Origin: Luteitalea sp. TBR-22
Lineage (GTDB): Bacteria; Acidobacteriota; Vicinamibacteria; Vicinamibacterales; Vicinamibacteraceae
Direction of reading: 5' to 3'
Assembly (NCBI RefSeq): GCF_016865485.1
Contig: NZ_AP024452.1
Span: 3,556,501 to 3,620,500 of the forward strand
DNA length: 64,000 nucleotides
The first letter of the stretch is position 1. The number at the start of each line of letters is the position of its first letter. Positions 16,991 through 27,258 of this stretch are shown one piece after another. Both the position numbers and the translations under genes were made by a program. The notes beneath the pieces were generated by a model. It saw only the letters and a program-made list of their open reading frames with translations. It did not search any database and was not told the DNA's origin.

Positions 16991-16995
16991 CACCG
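16991..16995. repeat. IS target-site duplication CACCG, right copy
   Basis: Matches 14707-14711. Its last G is also the first base of the duplicated tRNA-Lys 3' segment. Confidence 0.8.
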
Positions 16996-17012
16996 CGCCC
17001 GGTGGGACTCGA
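16995..17012. repeat. Duplicated 3' end of tRNA-Lys (att-like)
   Basis: Eighteen bases, GCGCCCGGTGGGACTCGA, are repeated exactly at 17085-17102 inside tRNA-Lys, 90 bp away in the same orientation. The segment spans the acceptor 3' strand and much of the T arm, the region most often used as an attachment core by tyrosine recombinases. No integrase gene is present in the window. Confidence 0.7.
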
Positions 17013-17080
17013 GCGCGAGGCGAGCCGAAGGCGGAGCCGAGCGCCTGAGGCCGGCCGGCGCGCACCACGCGCGGCGCGCG

Positions 17081-17156
17081 TGGTGCGCCCGGTGGGACTC
17101 GAACCCACGACCAACGGCTTAAAAGGCCGCTGCTCTACCGACTGAGCTACAGGCGC
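17081..17156 (-). tRNA. tRNA-Lys (anticodon TTT)
   Basis: A 76-nt cloverleaf with encoded CCA. The acceptor GCGCCTG pairs with CGGGCGC, D arm GCTC...GAGC, anticodon stem GCGGC/GCCGT with loop CTTTTAA (TTT), T arm GTGGG-TTCGAGT-CCCAC. It is transcribed toward the tandem array and insertion sequence. Confidence 0.96.
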
Positions 17157-17205
17157 ACGTCTCCCAGTCTAGCAGCGGGCCGGCGCCCCCGGCCGGCGCC
17201 GCCCC

Positions 17206-17712
17206 TCACATCTTCTCGTCGGCGCTCTCGCCGTAGAGGGCCGGCACCGTCGACCCCATGGCGCGCAGGTACGCCGCCAGTTGCCCACGGTGGTGGATGC
17301 CGTGGTTGTTGGCCAGGCCCAGGTACGTGGCGTTGGGCGCCTCGATCATCCCGAAGAAGCTCACCGAGGCGGCCAGCGCCTCGCCCGACATCGCGCGGAC
17401 CGCGGCCAGTCGCGCCGGCACCTCCCGCTCGTGGAACGCGACCACGTCCGCGATGGTGGCAAACGAGTCGAGCAGCGCCTTGCCCTTGGCCCCGTCCGAG
17501 GCGAACGCGCCGGCGATGATGCAGTCGAGGAACCACACGTCGCTCTGGGCGATGTGCGTGGCCAGTTCCCACGCCGACCGCGAGCGCGGATCGGGGCGGT
17601 AGTCCCGGCCGCTGTCGGGCACCGCGCGCAGCACCTTCGCCGTCGTGCGGGCCTCGCGGGTCATCAGGTCGGCAAACTGTGTGGCAAGGAACGTGGCCTG
17701 TTCTGGGGTCAT
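17206..17712 (-). CDS. DinB-family protein
   Basis: A 168-residue four-helix-bundle protein of the DinB/YfiT superfamily. The three metal-binding His are in place: H53 (ATHIAQS), H137 and H141 (NNHGIHHRGQL). Members are metal-dependent, often thiol S-transferases or uncharacterised stress proteins; the substrate here is unknown. ATG 17712 is used because CAGGAG lies 8 nt upstream; a longer frame to 17766 is unsupported. It follows the ABC permease by 73 nt on the same strand and may be the last gene of the purA transcript. Confidence 0.85.
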   Translation of the reverse strand: MTPEQATFLATQFADLMTREARTTAKVLRAVPDSGRDYRPDPRSRSAWELATHIAQSDVWFLDCIIAGAFASDGAKGKALLDSFATIADVVAFHEREVPARLAAVRAMSGEALAASVSFFGMIEAPNATYLGLANNHGIHHRGQLAAYLRAMGSTVPALYGESADEKM

Positions 17713-17785
17713 GCACACTCCTGTGGTTCTGGTGGCCCGGGGCGACTGCCGGCCGCGGGCCTGCATTGCAGGGAAGGCGCTTCGA

Positions 17786-18823
17786 CTAGCGCCAGCGGAA
17801 GAGGCGGAGCGCCGCGGCGAAGCTGGCCACCATCCAGGTCCCGAGCACGGCGACCTGCGGGACCAGCGCCGCCAGGCCGCTGCCGTCGATCATCACGCCG
17901 CGCAGCGCCTGGTTCAGCGCCGTCAGCGGCAGCAGGGCGATGGCCGGCTGCATCACCGCCGGGAAATTCTCCGAGGCGAAGAAGACGCCGGAGAACACCC
18001 ACATCGGGACCATCACGAGGTTCATCAGCCCCGACACGCCCTCCACCGTCTGCGAGCGGCTCGCGACGAGCAGGCCGAGCCCCGAGAAGGTCAGCGCGCC
18101 GAGCAGGCACAAGGCCATCAGCAGCAGCCACGAGCCGTGCACGGGCACACCGAAGACGAGCACGGCGAACCCGAGCAGCGCGCCGACCTCCAGCACCAGG
18201 AAGATCAGCCGCGAGGCCATGTGCGACAGCAGGTAGTCGCGGCGACGCATCGGGGTCGCCACCAGTCGCTTGAGCAGCTTGCGCACGCGTGCCTGCACGA
18301 CCGAGAACCCGACGCTCCACATGCCGGTGCCCATGATGTTCATGCCGAGCAGGCCCGGCACCACCCAGTCGATGTACCGCGATCCCGGCACCGTGACCAG
18401 GCGGTCGGCCACCGGCACCGCCGGCGCGCGGCCCGCCGCGCGCTGCAGCGCATCGTCGACGACGAACCGCGCCACCCGACTCTCCGGCCGGCTGGGATCG
18501 AACTCGTAGGTCACCGGCGTCCCCGGCACCACCAGCAGGTGGATCGCGCCGTTGCGCAGGGCCACATCGGCCTCGGCGCGCGACACCACCTTCATGCGCA
18601 CGCCTGCCGTCCTGCCGAGCACGGCATCGACGCCAGGCGCGGTCGACGCGGTGGCCGGCGCATGCAGCACGCCGACCAGCACGTCGGGCGTGCCCTGGTT
18701 GCGAAAGGCCAGGCCGAGCGCACACGACAGCATCACCGGGAAGGCGAACACCCAGAACACCGCCTCGGGTTCGCGCAGGAACTCGCGGAAGCGCGACAGG
18801 GTCAGTTCACGCAAGGCCGACAT
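17786..18823 (-). CDS. ABC-2 type transporter permease
   Basis: A 345-residue inner-membrane protein: one helix near the N-terminus (VFWVFAFPVMLSCALGLAF), an extracytoplasmic loop of about 120 residues, then five helices including VPGLLGMNIMGTGMW and LCLLGALTFSGLGLLVA. The arrangement matches NatB/YhaP-like ABC-2 exporters. The following ATPase-permease spacing is only 3 nt with the upstream ATPase, so the pair forms one exporter of unknown substrate (drugs, lipids or sodium are typical for the family). Confidence 0.88.
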   Translation of the reverse strand: MSALRELTLSRFREFLREPEAVFWVFAFPVMLSCALGLAFRNQGTPDVLVGVLHAPATASTAPGVDAVLGRTAGVRMKVVSRAEADVALRNGAIHLLVVPGTPVTYEFDPSRPESRVARFVVDDALQRAAGRAPAVPVADRLVTVPGSRYIDWVVPGLLGMNIMGTGMWSVGFSVVQARVRKLLKRLVATPMRRRDYLLSHMASRLIFLVLEVGALLGFAVLVFGVPVHGSWLLLMALCLLGALTFSGLGLLVASRSQTVEGVSGLMNLVMVPMWVFSGVFFASENFPAVMQPAIALLPLTALNQALRGVMIDGSGLAALVPQVAVLGTWMVASFAAALRLFRWR

Positions 18824-18826
18824 CGC

Positions 18827-19813
<987 letters not shown>

Positions 19814-19814
19814 G

Positions 19815-21128
<1,314 letters not shown>

Positions 21129-21185
21129 GACGGGAATGTCTTCGACGGGAACTCGTCGTGCGACGGCACGACTACGGAACACGAC

Positions 21186-21191
21186 ATCCTA
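21186..21191 (-). promoter_or_regulatory. Extended -10 box for purA (TGCTAGGAT)
   Basis: On the minus strand TAGGAT is preceded by TGC, an extended -10. It lies 58 nt before ATG 21128, leaving a leader of about 50 nt. No good -35 is visible. Confidence 0.4.
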
Positions 21192-21238
21192 GCAAACCGC
21201 CGTGCGCCCACGCCACCCGGGCATGCCCTCTCGGGAGG

Positions 21239-21267
21239 TTGACAGTGCCTCCCCCGCTCCGTAGGCT
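21239..21267 (+). promoter_or_regulatory. Sigma-70 type promoter TTGACA-17-TAGGCT
   Basis: A perfect -35 hexamer TTGACA (21239-21244), a 17-nt spacer and TAGGCT (21262-21267), 15 nt before ATG 21283 of the AAA-like ATPase gene. Confidence 0.55.
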
Positions 21268-21282
21268 CTAGTCCCTCCGCCC

Positions 21283-22392
21283 ATGCCCCTGATCGACCGC
21301 GTGCTGTCCGTGCTTGCCTCGCCCACACCGGGCATCCCGCTGTTGATCGGCGGGTGCAGTGCCGGGCGCACGCATGCGCTGCACGGGGTGCTCGCGCGCC
21401 TCGACGGCGACACGACGCCCGTCTATCTCGACGTCGAGCGCCTCGCCACGACGCCCGAGCAGTGCTACCGCTCGCTGCTGCGCCACGTGCGCGTCGCCGA
21501 AGACGGGCCGGCGCTGCCCGCGCCCGCGTCGCTGGCCACGCCGCGCGATGCGTACGCCGCAATCCTCGTGCTCCTCACCCGCGCCCGCGCCGCGTCGGGT
21601 CGCCCCTTCACTTTCCTGCTCGACGAGGTACTCGACCTGCGGACCTTCGAGAGCTTCCCCGGACTCAAGACGCTGATGGCCGAGACGGGGTCGGCGCTCG
21701 GCGCCTCCGAGAACCGCTTCGTGCTCGCGACGCGCTTCAGACACCGGGGCACCAAGCTGGCCGGTGCGTGGCCGCGCGTCACGCCGGTGCTGCTCGACGA
21801 CGCAGCCGACGACGAGCGCGACGGCGAGGCGCTGGCCGGGCTCGACCCGCTGGAGCGACAGCAGGTACGCGCCCTGACCGGCGGACGCGTCGGCTACGCC
21901 GTGCTGGTGGGCGCCGCGCTCCGCGAGGCCCGGCGCCACGGCCTGGCCGATCCGGTCGGCGCGCTCACCGAGCAGATGCTCTGCGGCAGCGCACTCGAGC
22001 GGCGCCTGCGGCTGTCCTACGAAGTGCGGCTGCAGCGGGCGCGCGGCTACGGCGCCCTGCGCGCCATCCTCGACGTGCTGTCGGAGCAGCAGCCACTGAC
22101 GCTCACGCAGATCGCGCAGCGCCTCAACCGCACCCCGGGCTCGACCAAGGACTACCTGTCGTGGATGCTCGACGTGGACCTGCTCACCGTCGAGCGCAAG
22201 CGGTACACCGTGACCGACCCGTTGCTGCGGCTGTGGGTGCGACTCAACAACGGGCCCGGCGCGCCGTCCGATGCGCTCGTGGCGCGCGAGACGCAGCGCT
22301 TCGCCCTCGAGCGTCTGGCGACCCTGCCCGACGTGGCGGTGGCCGTCGCCCGCCCCGCCTCATCGCCGGGCGGCATCATCGAGATCGACTGA
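21283..22392 (+). CDS. AAA-like ATPase with winged-helix C-terminus
   Basis: A 369-residue protein built like archaeal-type/ORC-Cdc6-like ATPases: a nucleotide-binding N-terminal domain with Walker-B-like FTFLLDEV (109-116), a helical linker, and a winged-helix domain from about 255 (LTLTQIAQRLNRTPGSTKDYLSWM). The Walker A position reads GGCSAGRTH (23-31): the invariant Lys is Arg, so ATP may bind weakly or not be hydrolysed. It is divergent from purA and has its own TTGACA promoter. The reading frame runs 33 bp into the convergent RNase III gene. Its role is unknown; DNA binding or a decayed toxin/antitoxin-type ATPase is possible. Confidence 0.7.
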   Translation: MPLIDRVLSVLASPTPGIPLLIGGCSAGRTHALHGVLARLDGDTTPVYLDVERLATTPEQCYRSLLRHVRVAEDGPALPAPASLATPRDAYAAILVLLTRARAASGRPFTFLLDEVLDLRTFESFPGLKTLMAETGSALGASENRFVLATRFRHRGTKLAGAWPRVTPVLLDDAADDERDGEALAGLDPLERQQVRALTGGRVGYAVLVGAALREARRHGLADPVGALTEQMLCGSALERRLRLSYEVRLQRARGYGALRAILDVLSEQQPLTLTQIAQRLNRTPGSTKDYLSWMLDVDLLTVERKRYTVTDPLLRLWVRLNNGPGAPSDALVARETQRFALERLATLPDVAVAVARPASSPGGIIEID

Positions 22393-23343
22393 GCCCTCCC
22401 GCAGCGCCTCGAGCGCGCGGCGCGCCGCCTGCTGCTCGGCCTCCTTGCGACTGCGCCCGGACGCCTGCGCGAGCACCTGTCCCGCCGCGGCCACGTCCAC
22501 CGTGAACACCTTGTCGTGATCGGGACCGGCCTGGTCGACGATGCGATATGCCGGCGGCGGCTGGCGCCGCGCCTGCAGGTATTCCTGGAGTGACGACTTG
22601 AAGTCCCCGGCGCCGGCCACGCTCAACCCGCGGGCGCGCGTCTCCTCGAGCAGCGGCGCGAGCAGGCGCAGGATCAGGGCCCGCGCGGCGGCAAGCCCCC
22701 CATCGAGGTAGACGGCGGCGATCAGCGCCTCGCAGGCGTCGGCGAGCAGCACGGGCTTCTGCCGGCCGCCGGTCTTCTCCTCGCCGCGGCCCAGGCGCAG
22801 GTGCGTGCCGAGATCGATCGACTCGGCGACGCGCGCCAGCGCCGTGTACGACACCAGCGAGGCCTTCATCTTGCTCTTCTGCCCCTCGTCCGACTGCGGG
22901 TATTCCTCGAAGACGAGATCGGCGATGACGAAGCCGAGCACCGCGTCGCCGAGGAACTCGAACGACTCGTTGGTGGACTCGGCGCCCTTGCCGTCCTCGT
23001 GGGCACGCGAGCGGTGCGTCAGCGCCTGCTCGAGGTAGCCGCGATCGCGGAAGCGATACCCGATCGCGGACTCGAGCGGACCGAGATCGTCGCGCAGCGG
23101 CACGACCTTCGGTCCCGGGGACGGCGGGGCGTCGTAGCGACGCAGCAGGCGCGACGCCTCCTCCGCTTCCTCGGCGGGCACCGTGATGCGCAGTTGCCCG
23201 AAGAAGGCGATGGGCACCGGGAACACGCTGCGCAGCGGCGATCGTTCGATGACCGGCGACAGCCCCTCGGCCTCGAGCAGGCCGACGACGAGCGCGGCCT
23301 CGGCCTCCGACTGGGTGGTGCAGACGACGACGCGCCTGGTCAC
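22360..23343 (-). CDS. rnc: Ribonuclease III with N-terminal DUF2007 domain
   Basis: A 327-residue fusion. Residues 1-70 (VVVCTTQSEAEAALVVGLLE, then FFGQLRITVPAEEAEEASRLL) are a DUF2007 signal-transduction-like domain. Residues 85-235 are the RNase III core with signature NESFEFLGDAVLG (125-137) and metal-binding E129, D133, D202 and E205; residues 245-315 are the double-stranded-RNA-binding domain (FKSSLQEYLQA ... SRKEAEQQAARRALEAL). It cleaves dsRNA in rRNA and mRNA processing. Normal RNase III is about 225-250 residues. GTG 23343 overlaps the phosphatase stop as GTGA, with GAGG 8 nt upstream; no other start lies between the domains. Confidence 0.88.
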   Translation of the reverse strand: MTRRVVVCTTQSEAEAALVVGLLEAEGLSPVIERSPLRSVFPVPIAFFGQLRITVPAEEAEEASRLLRRYDAPPSPGPKVVPLRDDLGPLESAIGYRFRDRGYLEQALTHRSRAHEDGKGAESTNESFEFLGDAVLGFVIADLVFEEYPQSDEGQKSKMKASLVSYTALARVAESIDLGTHLRLGRGEEKTGGRQKPVLLADACEALIAAVYLDGGLAAARALILRLLAPLLEETRARGLSVAGAGDFKSSLQEYLQARRQPPPAYRIVDQAGPDHDKVFTVDVAAAGQVLAQASGRSRKEAEQQAARRALEALREGSVDLDDAARR

Positions 23344-25490
23344 GCGCCCGCCTCGGCCGCCCCAGCGACGGCCATCGGCGCCGCGTCGGCCGACACCTTC
23401 AGCACGATCATGGTCATGTCGTCGTGCTGCTCGGCGCCATCGGCGAACTCGCGGACGCTCTCGAAGATCTCGTCGCACAGGGCGTCGGGTTCCAGGGCCG
23501 CATTCTCCTCGACGCACAGGCAGAGGCGGTCCTCGCCGTACAGGTCGCGGACGCCGTTCATCGCCTCGCTGATGCCATCGGTGAACATCACGAGCACGTC
23601 GCCGGGCGCCAGCGTGAGCGTGTGCTCCTTGAGCATGCCCTCGAACCTGGCGCGCACCGACTCCATGCGGACCCCGAGCACCAGTCCCTCGGGCGCCAGC
23701 AGGCGCGTCCGCGGGAAGGCATCGCCCGCCCGCAGGTGGATCAGCGGCGTGTGGCCGGCGCGCGCGTGGGTGAGCGTGCGCTGCCGCAGGTCGAGCACCG
23801 CATAGGTCATCGTCACGAAGCTGGTGCGGCCCATGTTGGTCGACAGCACGCGATTGACCTCGCCGAGCAGCGCGCGCGGCGACTGGTGCGTCTTGGACAA
23901 GGCGAGCATCAGCCCCTTCAGCTCCGCCATGTACAGCGCCGCCGAGGCGCCCTTGCCCGAGACGTCGGCCACCAGCAGCCCGATGCGATCCTCGTCCAGC
24001 GGGAAGAAGTCGCAGTAGTCGCCGCCGATCTCGCGCGCCGGGCGGCAGGCCGCCGCCAGGGTCACGTCGCCGCGACGCAACGTCTCGGAGGGCAGCAGCG
24101 ACGTCTGGATGTCGCGCGCAATCTGCAGCTCCTGCTGCAGGCGCTCCTTGACCACCTTCTGCTCGAGCAGTTCCTCGATGGTCTCCACCATCGAGTTGAA
24201 CGACGAGGCGAGCGCGCCGAACTGGTCGCGCGTCCGCACGCGGATGCGGTGGGAGAGATCCTCGGCCTGCACCCGGCGGGTCCCCTCGAACAGCTCGTGG
24301 ATCGACCCGGTGATCGATCGCGCCAGGCTCACGCCCATCACGAAGGCCACCGTCTGGATCACCAGGAACAGGCTGCCGATGATCAGCAGCACGATGAGCA
24401 GCAGCTGGCCGAAGGACATGCCGCCGCCGATCGCCTGTGCCTCGGTGATGCGGCGGTAGACGTGCGCGAGGCTCGGCTGGATCTGCAGCCCCAGCTTGCA
24501 GCTGCCGCCGCTGTTCCAGTCGGTCACGTCGAGGAAGTTCACCCACGAGAGCACCGTCGGTGAGGCCTCGACGCGGATCTCGCGCCCTTCGGGCACCGCG
24601 CACGGATCCGCGCTGCTCGAGGCGTTCATGGGCCGCGCGAGGCCGCCGAGACGGATCCCGGTCTCCTCCCGGATCACGCCCGCCGCGGCGTCGTCGAGCG
24701 GCAGGTCGACGACGACGGCCCGGCGCGCGGTACCGGCCGCGCCGATCCAGGACACGCTGCGCACGATCAGGCGTGCGCCGGCCGCGACGCCGGCGGCCTC
24801 GGTCACCGGGATGACCACTGCCGACGGCCCCTGGCGCACCAGCCACTCCGGAATGGAGGTGGGCGCCGTGCCGTGATCCCAGGCGCCGACCGTGATCGCC
24901 GCATCGCGCGCCTCGCCGTTCATCGGCAGCAGCGCGATCGAGATGCCCGGGTACGTGCGGGCGCCGGCCGCGACCTTGCGCCTGAGCAGGTCGCGCGCGT
25001 CGGCGGTCGTGCGGGTCTGCTGCAGCTCGACGGCCGCCATGTCGGCGTAGACGCGGCCCTGCGCCTGCAGGTCGGCCAGCTTCTCCTTCACGAGGTACGA
25101 GCTGAAGCTCAGCAGCGTGAGCGCACCGACGATCAGGAAGAACAGGAAGATCAGGGCGGCCGGCACGACCCCGATGAAGAAGTACGACAGGATCAGCTTG
25201 CGGCGGACGCGCCAGAGCAGGCGCTGCCGCAACACGCGGCTCACGCGCCACAGGACGACGGCGCCACCGACGATCACGGCGGCCGTCGCAAGGCGACGCA
25301 GGGTCTCCAGCGTATCGGCTGGTCCGGTGGCCAGGCCGGCGACTGCGAGCAGCACGCGCGAGAGCAGGCCGGCGAGCAGGACGCGGCCCGCCCAGTGCTG
25401 CAACAGCAGGGCGCGCGCCGACGGCAGCGGCAGCAGGTCGTGCGCAGGGGGCGCTTCGAGGCGCACCGAGCCGGGCGAGTCAGGCGGCAT
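23340..25490 (-). CDS. Membrane PP2C/SpoIIE-type phosphatase with HAMP
   Basis: A 716-residue regulator. The N-terminal 150 residues hold three or so helices (including LILSYFFIGVVPAALIFLFF), then an extracytoplasmic sensor of about 220 residues, a further helix (LLLIVLLIIGSLFLVIQTVAF), HAMP (RSITGSIHELFEGTRRVQAEDL), a coiled coil and a SpoIIE phosphatase with GGDYCDFF, LVADVSGKG, FTDGISEA and HDDMTMIVLK holding the metal Asp residues. Such proteins dephosphorylate anti-sigma-factor antagonists in partner-switching pathways. No antagonist or anti-sigma gene is nearby. It is translationally coupled to the DUF2007-RNase III gene, which is unusual. Confidence 0.9.
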   Translation of the reverse strand: MPPDSPGSVRLEAPPAHDLLPLPSARALLLQHWAGRVLLAGLLSRVLLAVAGLATGPADTLETLRRLATAAVIVGGAVVLWRVSRVLRQRLLWRVRRKLILSYFFIGVVPAALIFLFFLIVGALTLLSFSSYLVKEKLADLQAQGRVYADMAAVELQQTRTTADARDLLRRKVAAGARTYPGISIALLPMNGEARDAAITVGAWDHGTAPTSIPEWLVRQGPSAVVIPVTEAAGVAAGARLIVRSVSWIGAAGTARRAVVVDLPLDDAAAGVIREETGIRLGGLARPMNASSSADPCAVPEGREIRVEASPTVLSWVNFLDVTDWNSGGSCKLGLQIQPSLAHVYRRITEAQAIGGGMSFGQLLLIVLLIIGSLFLVIQTVAFVMGVSLARSITGSIHELFEGTRRVQAEDLSHRIRVRTRDQFGALASSFNSMVETIEELLEQKVVKERLQQELQIARDIQTSLLPSETLRRGDVTLAAACRPAREIGGDYCDFFPLDEDRIGLLVADVSGKGASAALYMAELKGLMLALSKTHQSPRALLGEVNRVLSTNMGRTSFVTMTYAVLDLRQRTLTHARAGHTPLIHLRAGDAFPRTRLLAPEGLVLGVRMESVRARFEGMLKEHTLTLAPGDVLVMFTDGISEAMNGVRDLYGEDRLCLCVEENAALEPDALCDEIFESVREFADGAEQHDDMTMIVLKVSADAAPMAVAGAAEAGA

Positions 25491-25548
25491 GCGGTCTCGG
25501 CCCCGCGCAGCGCACGGTCATGTGCGCGTCAGGCCAGCAGTGGCCGAA

Positions 25549-25557
25549 TGATACCAT
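25549..25557. promoter_or_regulatory. Overlapping divergent -10-like boxes
   Basis: ATGATACCA holds TACCAT on the plus strand (25552-25557) and TATCAT on the minus strand (25554-25549), between the divergent PLP-enzyme and phosphatase genes. Both are TANNNT boxes, 31 and 58 nt before the respective starts. Confidence 0.35.
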
Positions 25558-25588
25558 CGCGCTTTTCGCCTTTCCCGAGAGGATTGTC

Positions 25589-26749
25589 GTGATCGTCGAC
25601 CCCACTGCCCGCTTCTCCACCCTCTGCATCCACGCCGGGCAGGCGCCCGACGAGGCGACCGGCGCCATCATCACGCCGCTCTACCAGACCTCGACCTACG
25701 TGCAGGAGGGCCTCGGGCGGCACAAGGGGCATGAGTACGCACGCACGAGCAACCCGACGCGCGCGGCCATCGAGGCCAACGTCGCCGCGCTCGAGGGCGG
25801 GACGGCCGGCTTCGGCTGGGCCTCGGGCATGGCCGCCATCAACGCCGTGCTGTCGTTGCTCTCGCCCGGCGATCACGTGGTGGTCACAGACAATACGTAC
25901 GGTGGCACGTATCGATTGTTCGAGCGCGTGCTGCGCAAGTCGGGGATCGACTTCACGTACGTGGACACCTCCGACGAGGAGGCGACGCGGCAGGCGTTCA
26001 CGGCCCGGACGCGGATGCTGTTCCTCGAGACGCCGACCAATCCGGTGCTGCGCCTGGCCGACATCGCCGCGCTCTCGGCAGCGGCCCACGCGCACGGCGA
26101 CGTGACGGTGGTGGTCGACAACACCTTCGCGAGCCCGGCCGTCCAGCAACCGCTGCTGGTCGGCGCCGACATCGTCCTGCACAGCACGACGAAGTACCTC
26201 AACGGGCACTCCGACAGCGTCGGCGGCATGGTCGTGGTCAAGCACGCCGCGCACGCCGAGTGGCTGAAGTTCTACCAGAACGCGGCGGGTGCCATCCTGA
26301 GCGCCTTCGACTCCTGGCTGATCCTGCGCGGCACCAAGACGCTCGCGGTGCGGATGGCGGCTCACAACGCCAACGGCCAGGCCATTGCCGAGTACCTGGC
26401 GGCGCACCCGAAGGTGCCGCGCGTGCACTACCCCGGCCTGCCGGCGCACCCGCAGCACGCGCTGGCGCAGCGCCAGATGCGCGGGTACACGGGCATGGTG
26501 TCGTTCGACGCCGGGACGCCGGCCCGCGCGCAAGCCGTGCTCGAGCGGACCAGGCTGTTCGCGCTGGCCGAGAGCCTCGGCGGCGTCGAGAGCCTGATCT
26601 CGCACCCGGCGTCGATGACGCACGCGTCGGTGCCGCCGGAGCGACGCGCGGCGTTGGGCGTGACCGACAGCCTCGTGCGCCTCTCGGTGGGCATCGAGGA
26701 CGTGGACGACCTCAAGGCCGACCTGGAGCAGGCGCTGGCGGTGCTCTGA
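25589..26749 (+). CDS. Trans-sulfuration PLP enzyme (cystathionine synthase/lyase family)
   Basis: A 386-residue Cys/Met-metabolism PLP enzyme. The Schiff-base lysine is K202 in HSTTKYLNGHSD, the cofactor-ring Asp is D178 (VVVDNTFASP), and YARTSNPTR, EGG and LVRLSVGIED are family hallmarks. It could be cystathionine gamma-synthase, gamma-lyase, O-acetylhomoserine sulfhydrylase or methionine gamma-lyase; sequence alone does not decide. GTG 25589 is used because AGAGG lies 6 nt before it and homology begins there. It is divergent from the phosphatase gene and convergent with cutA. Confidence 0.92.
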   Translation: MIVDPTARFSTLCIHAGQAPDEATGAIITPLYQTSTYVQEGLGRHKGHEYARTSNPTRAAIEANVAALEGGTAGFGWASGMAAINAVLSLLSPGDHVVVTDNTYGGTYRLFERVLRKSGIDFTYVDTSDEEATRQAFTARTRMLFLETPTNPVLRLADIAALSAAAHAHGDVTVVVDNTFASPAVQQPLLVGADIVLHSTTKYLNGHSDSVGGMVVVKHAAHAEWLKFYQNAAGAILSAFDSWLILRGTKTLAVRMAAHNANGQAIAEYLAAHPKVPRVHYPGLPAHPQHALAQRQMRGYTGMVSFDAGTPARAQAVLERTRLFALAESLGGVESLISHPASMTHASVPPERRAALGVTDSLVRLSVGIEDVDDLKADLEQALAVL

Positions 26750-26753
26750 CACT

Positions 26754-26876
26754 TTGAAATCGGAAATTTGAAATGCTCGGCGGCTCGGCCTGACGGCCTT
26801 CCCTCGCTCGAGAGGCCTTGAAGGCGCGGTGCCGCAGACCCGCGCTCGAGAATTTCACATTCTCCAATTTCAGATT
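26754..26876. repeat. AT-rich inverted repeat with heptamer arms
   Basis: The left arm is TTGAAAT-CGGAAAT-TTGAAAT followed by GCTCG (26754-26779); the right arm, CGAG-AATTTCACATTCTCC-AATTTCAG (26847-26873), is its imperfect reverse complement (about 23 of 27 positions with one gap). Between them are about 67 GC-rich bases. It lies between convergent genes and covers the cutA stop, so it may act as a two-way terminator, or be a small repeat element. Its low GC stands out strongly. Confidence 0.6.
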
Positions 26877-27250
26877 GACGTGTTGGCCCTCACCCACTGC
26901 AGGTAGGCGTCACTGCCGCCGGCCACGTCGAGCACCAGCCACTCCGGCGTCTCGTACGGGTGCGCGGCACGGACGGCCTCCCACAACGCCGGCAGGGCGT
27001 GACGCGTCGTCTTGATCACCCACTGGTGCTCCTCGGCTTCCTCGATTGCCCCCTGCCAGCGGTAGGTGACGCGGTGCCGCGGCAGGCGCGTGACACAGGC
27101 CGCCAGGCCGCCCTCGACGAGCCGTCGCGCGACCGCGGCAACGGCATCGTCCTCGTCGGGCCACGTGGTCAGCGCGATCACCACCTGATCGTCGGTCGAG
27201 TCGTGCGATCCGTCGTTGTCTGCCGATCCGGAATCCTGTATCGTCCTCAT
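26870..27250 (-). CDS. cutA: Divalent-cation tolerance protein CutA
   Basis: A 126-residue CutA1-family protein, normally a very stable homotrimer linked to metal tolerance. Diagnostic segments are VVIALTTWPDEDDAVAAVARRLVEGGLAACV, read in parts, VTYRWQGAIEEAEEHQWVIKT, and HPYETPEWLVLDV. Orthologues are about 105-112 residues and begin at the first strand, so GTG near 27184 (VVIALTT) is an alternative start to ATG 27250; the first 20 residues (acidic, Asp/Ser-rich) look non-conserved. Confidence 0.9.
   Translation of the reverse strand: MRTIQDSGSADNDGSHDSTDDQVVIALTTWPDEDDAVAAVARRLVEGGLAACVTRLPRHRVTYRWQGAIEEAEEHQWVIKTTRHALPALWEAVRAAHPYETPEWLVLDVAGGSDAYLQWVRANTSI
27216..27244 (+). promoter_or_regulatory. 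Possible promoter TTGTCT-17-TATCGT for the ftsB-like gene
   Basis: TTGTCT (27216-27221) and TATCGT (27239-27244) each match 4 of 6 consensus bases at 17-nt spacing, ending 14 nt before ATG 27259. It falls inside the annotated cutA N-terminus, which would fit the shorter cutA start. Confidence 0.3.
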
Positions 27251-27258
27251 GGCTCGTA

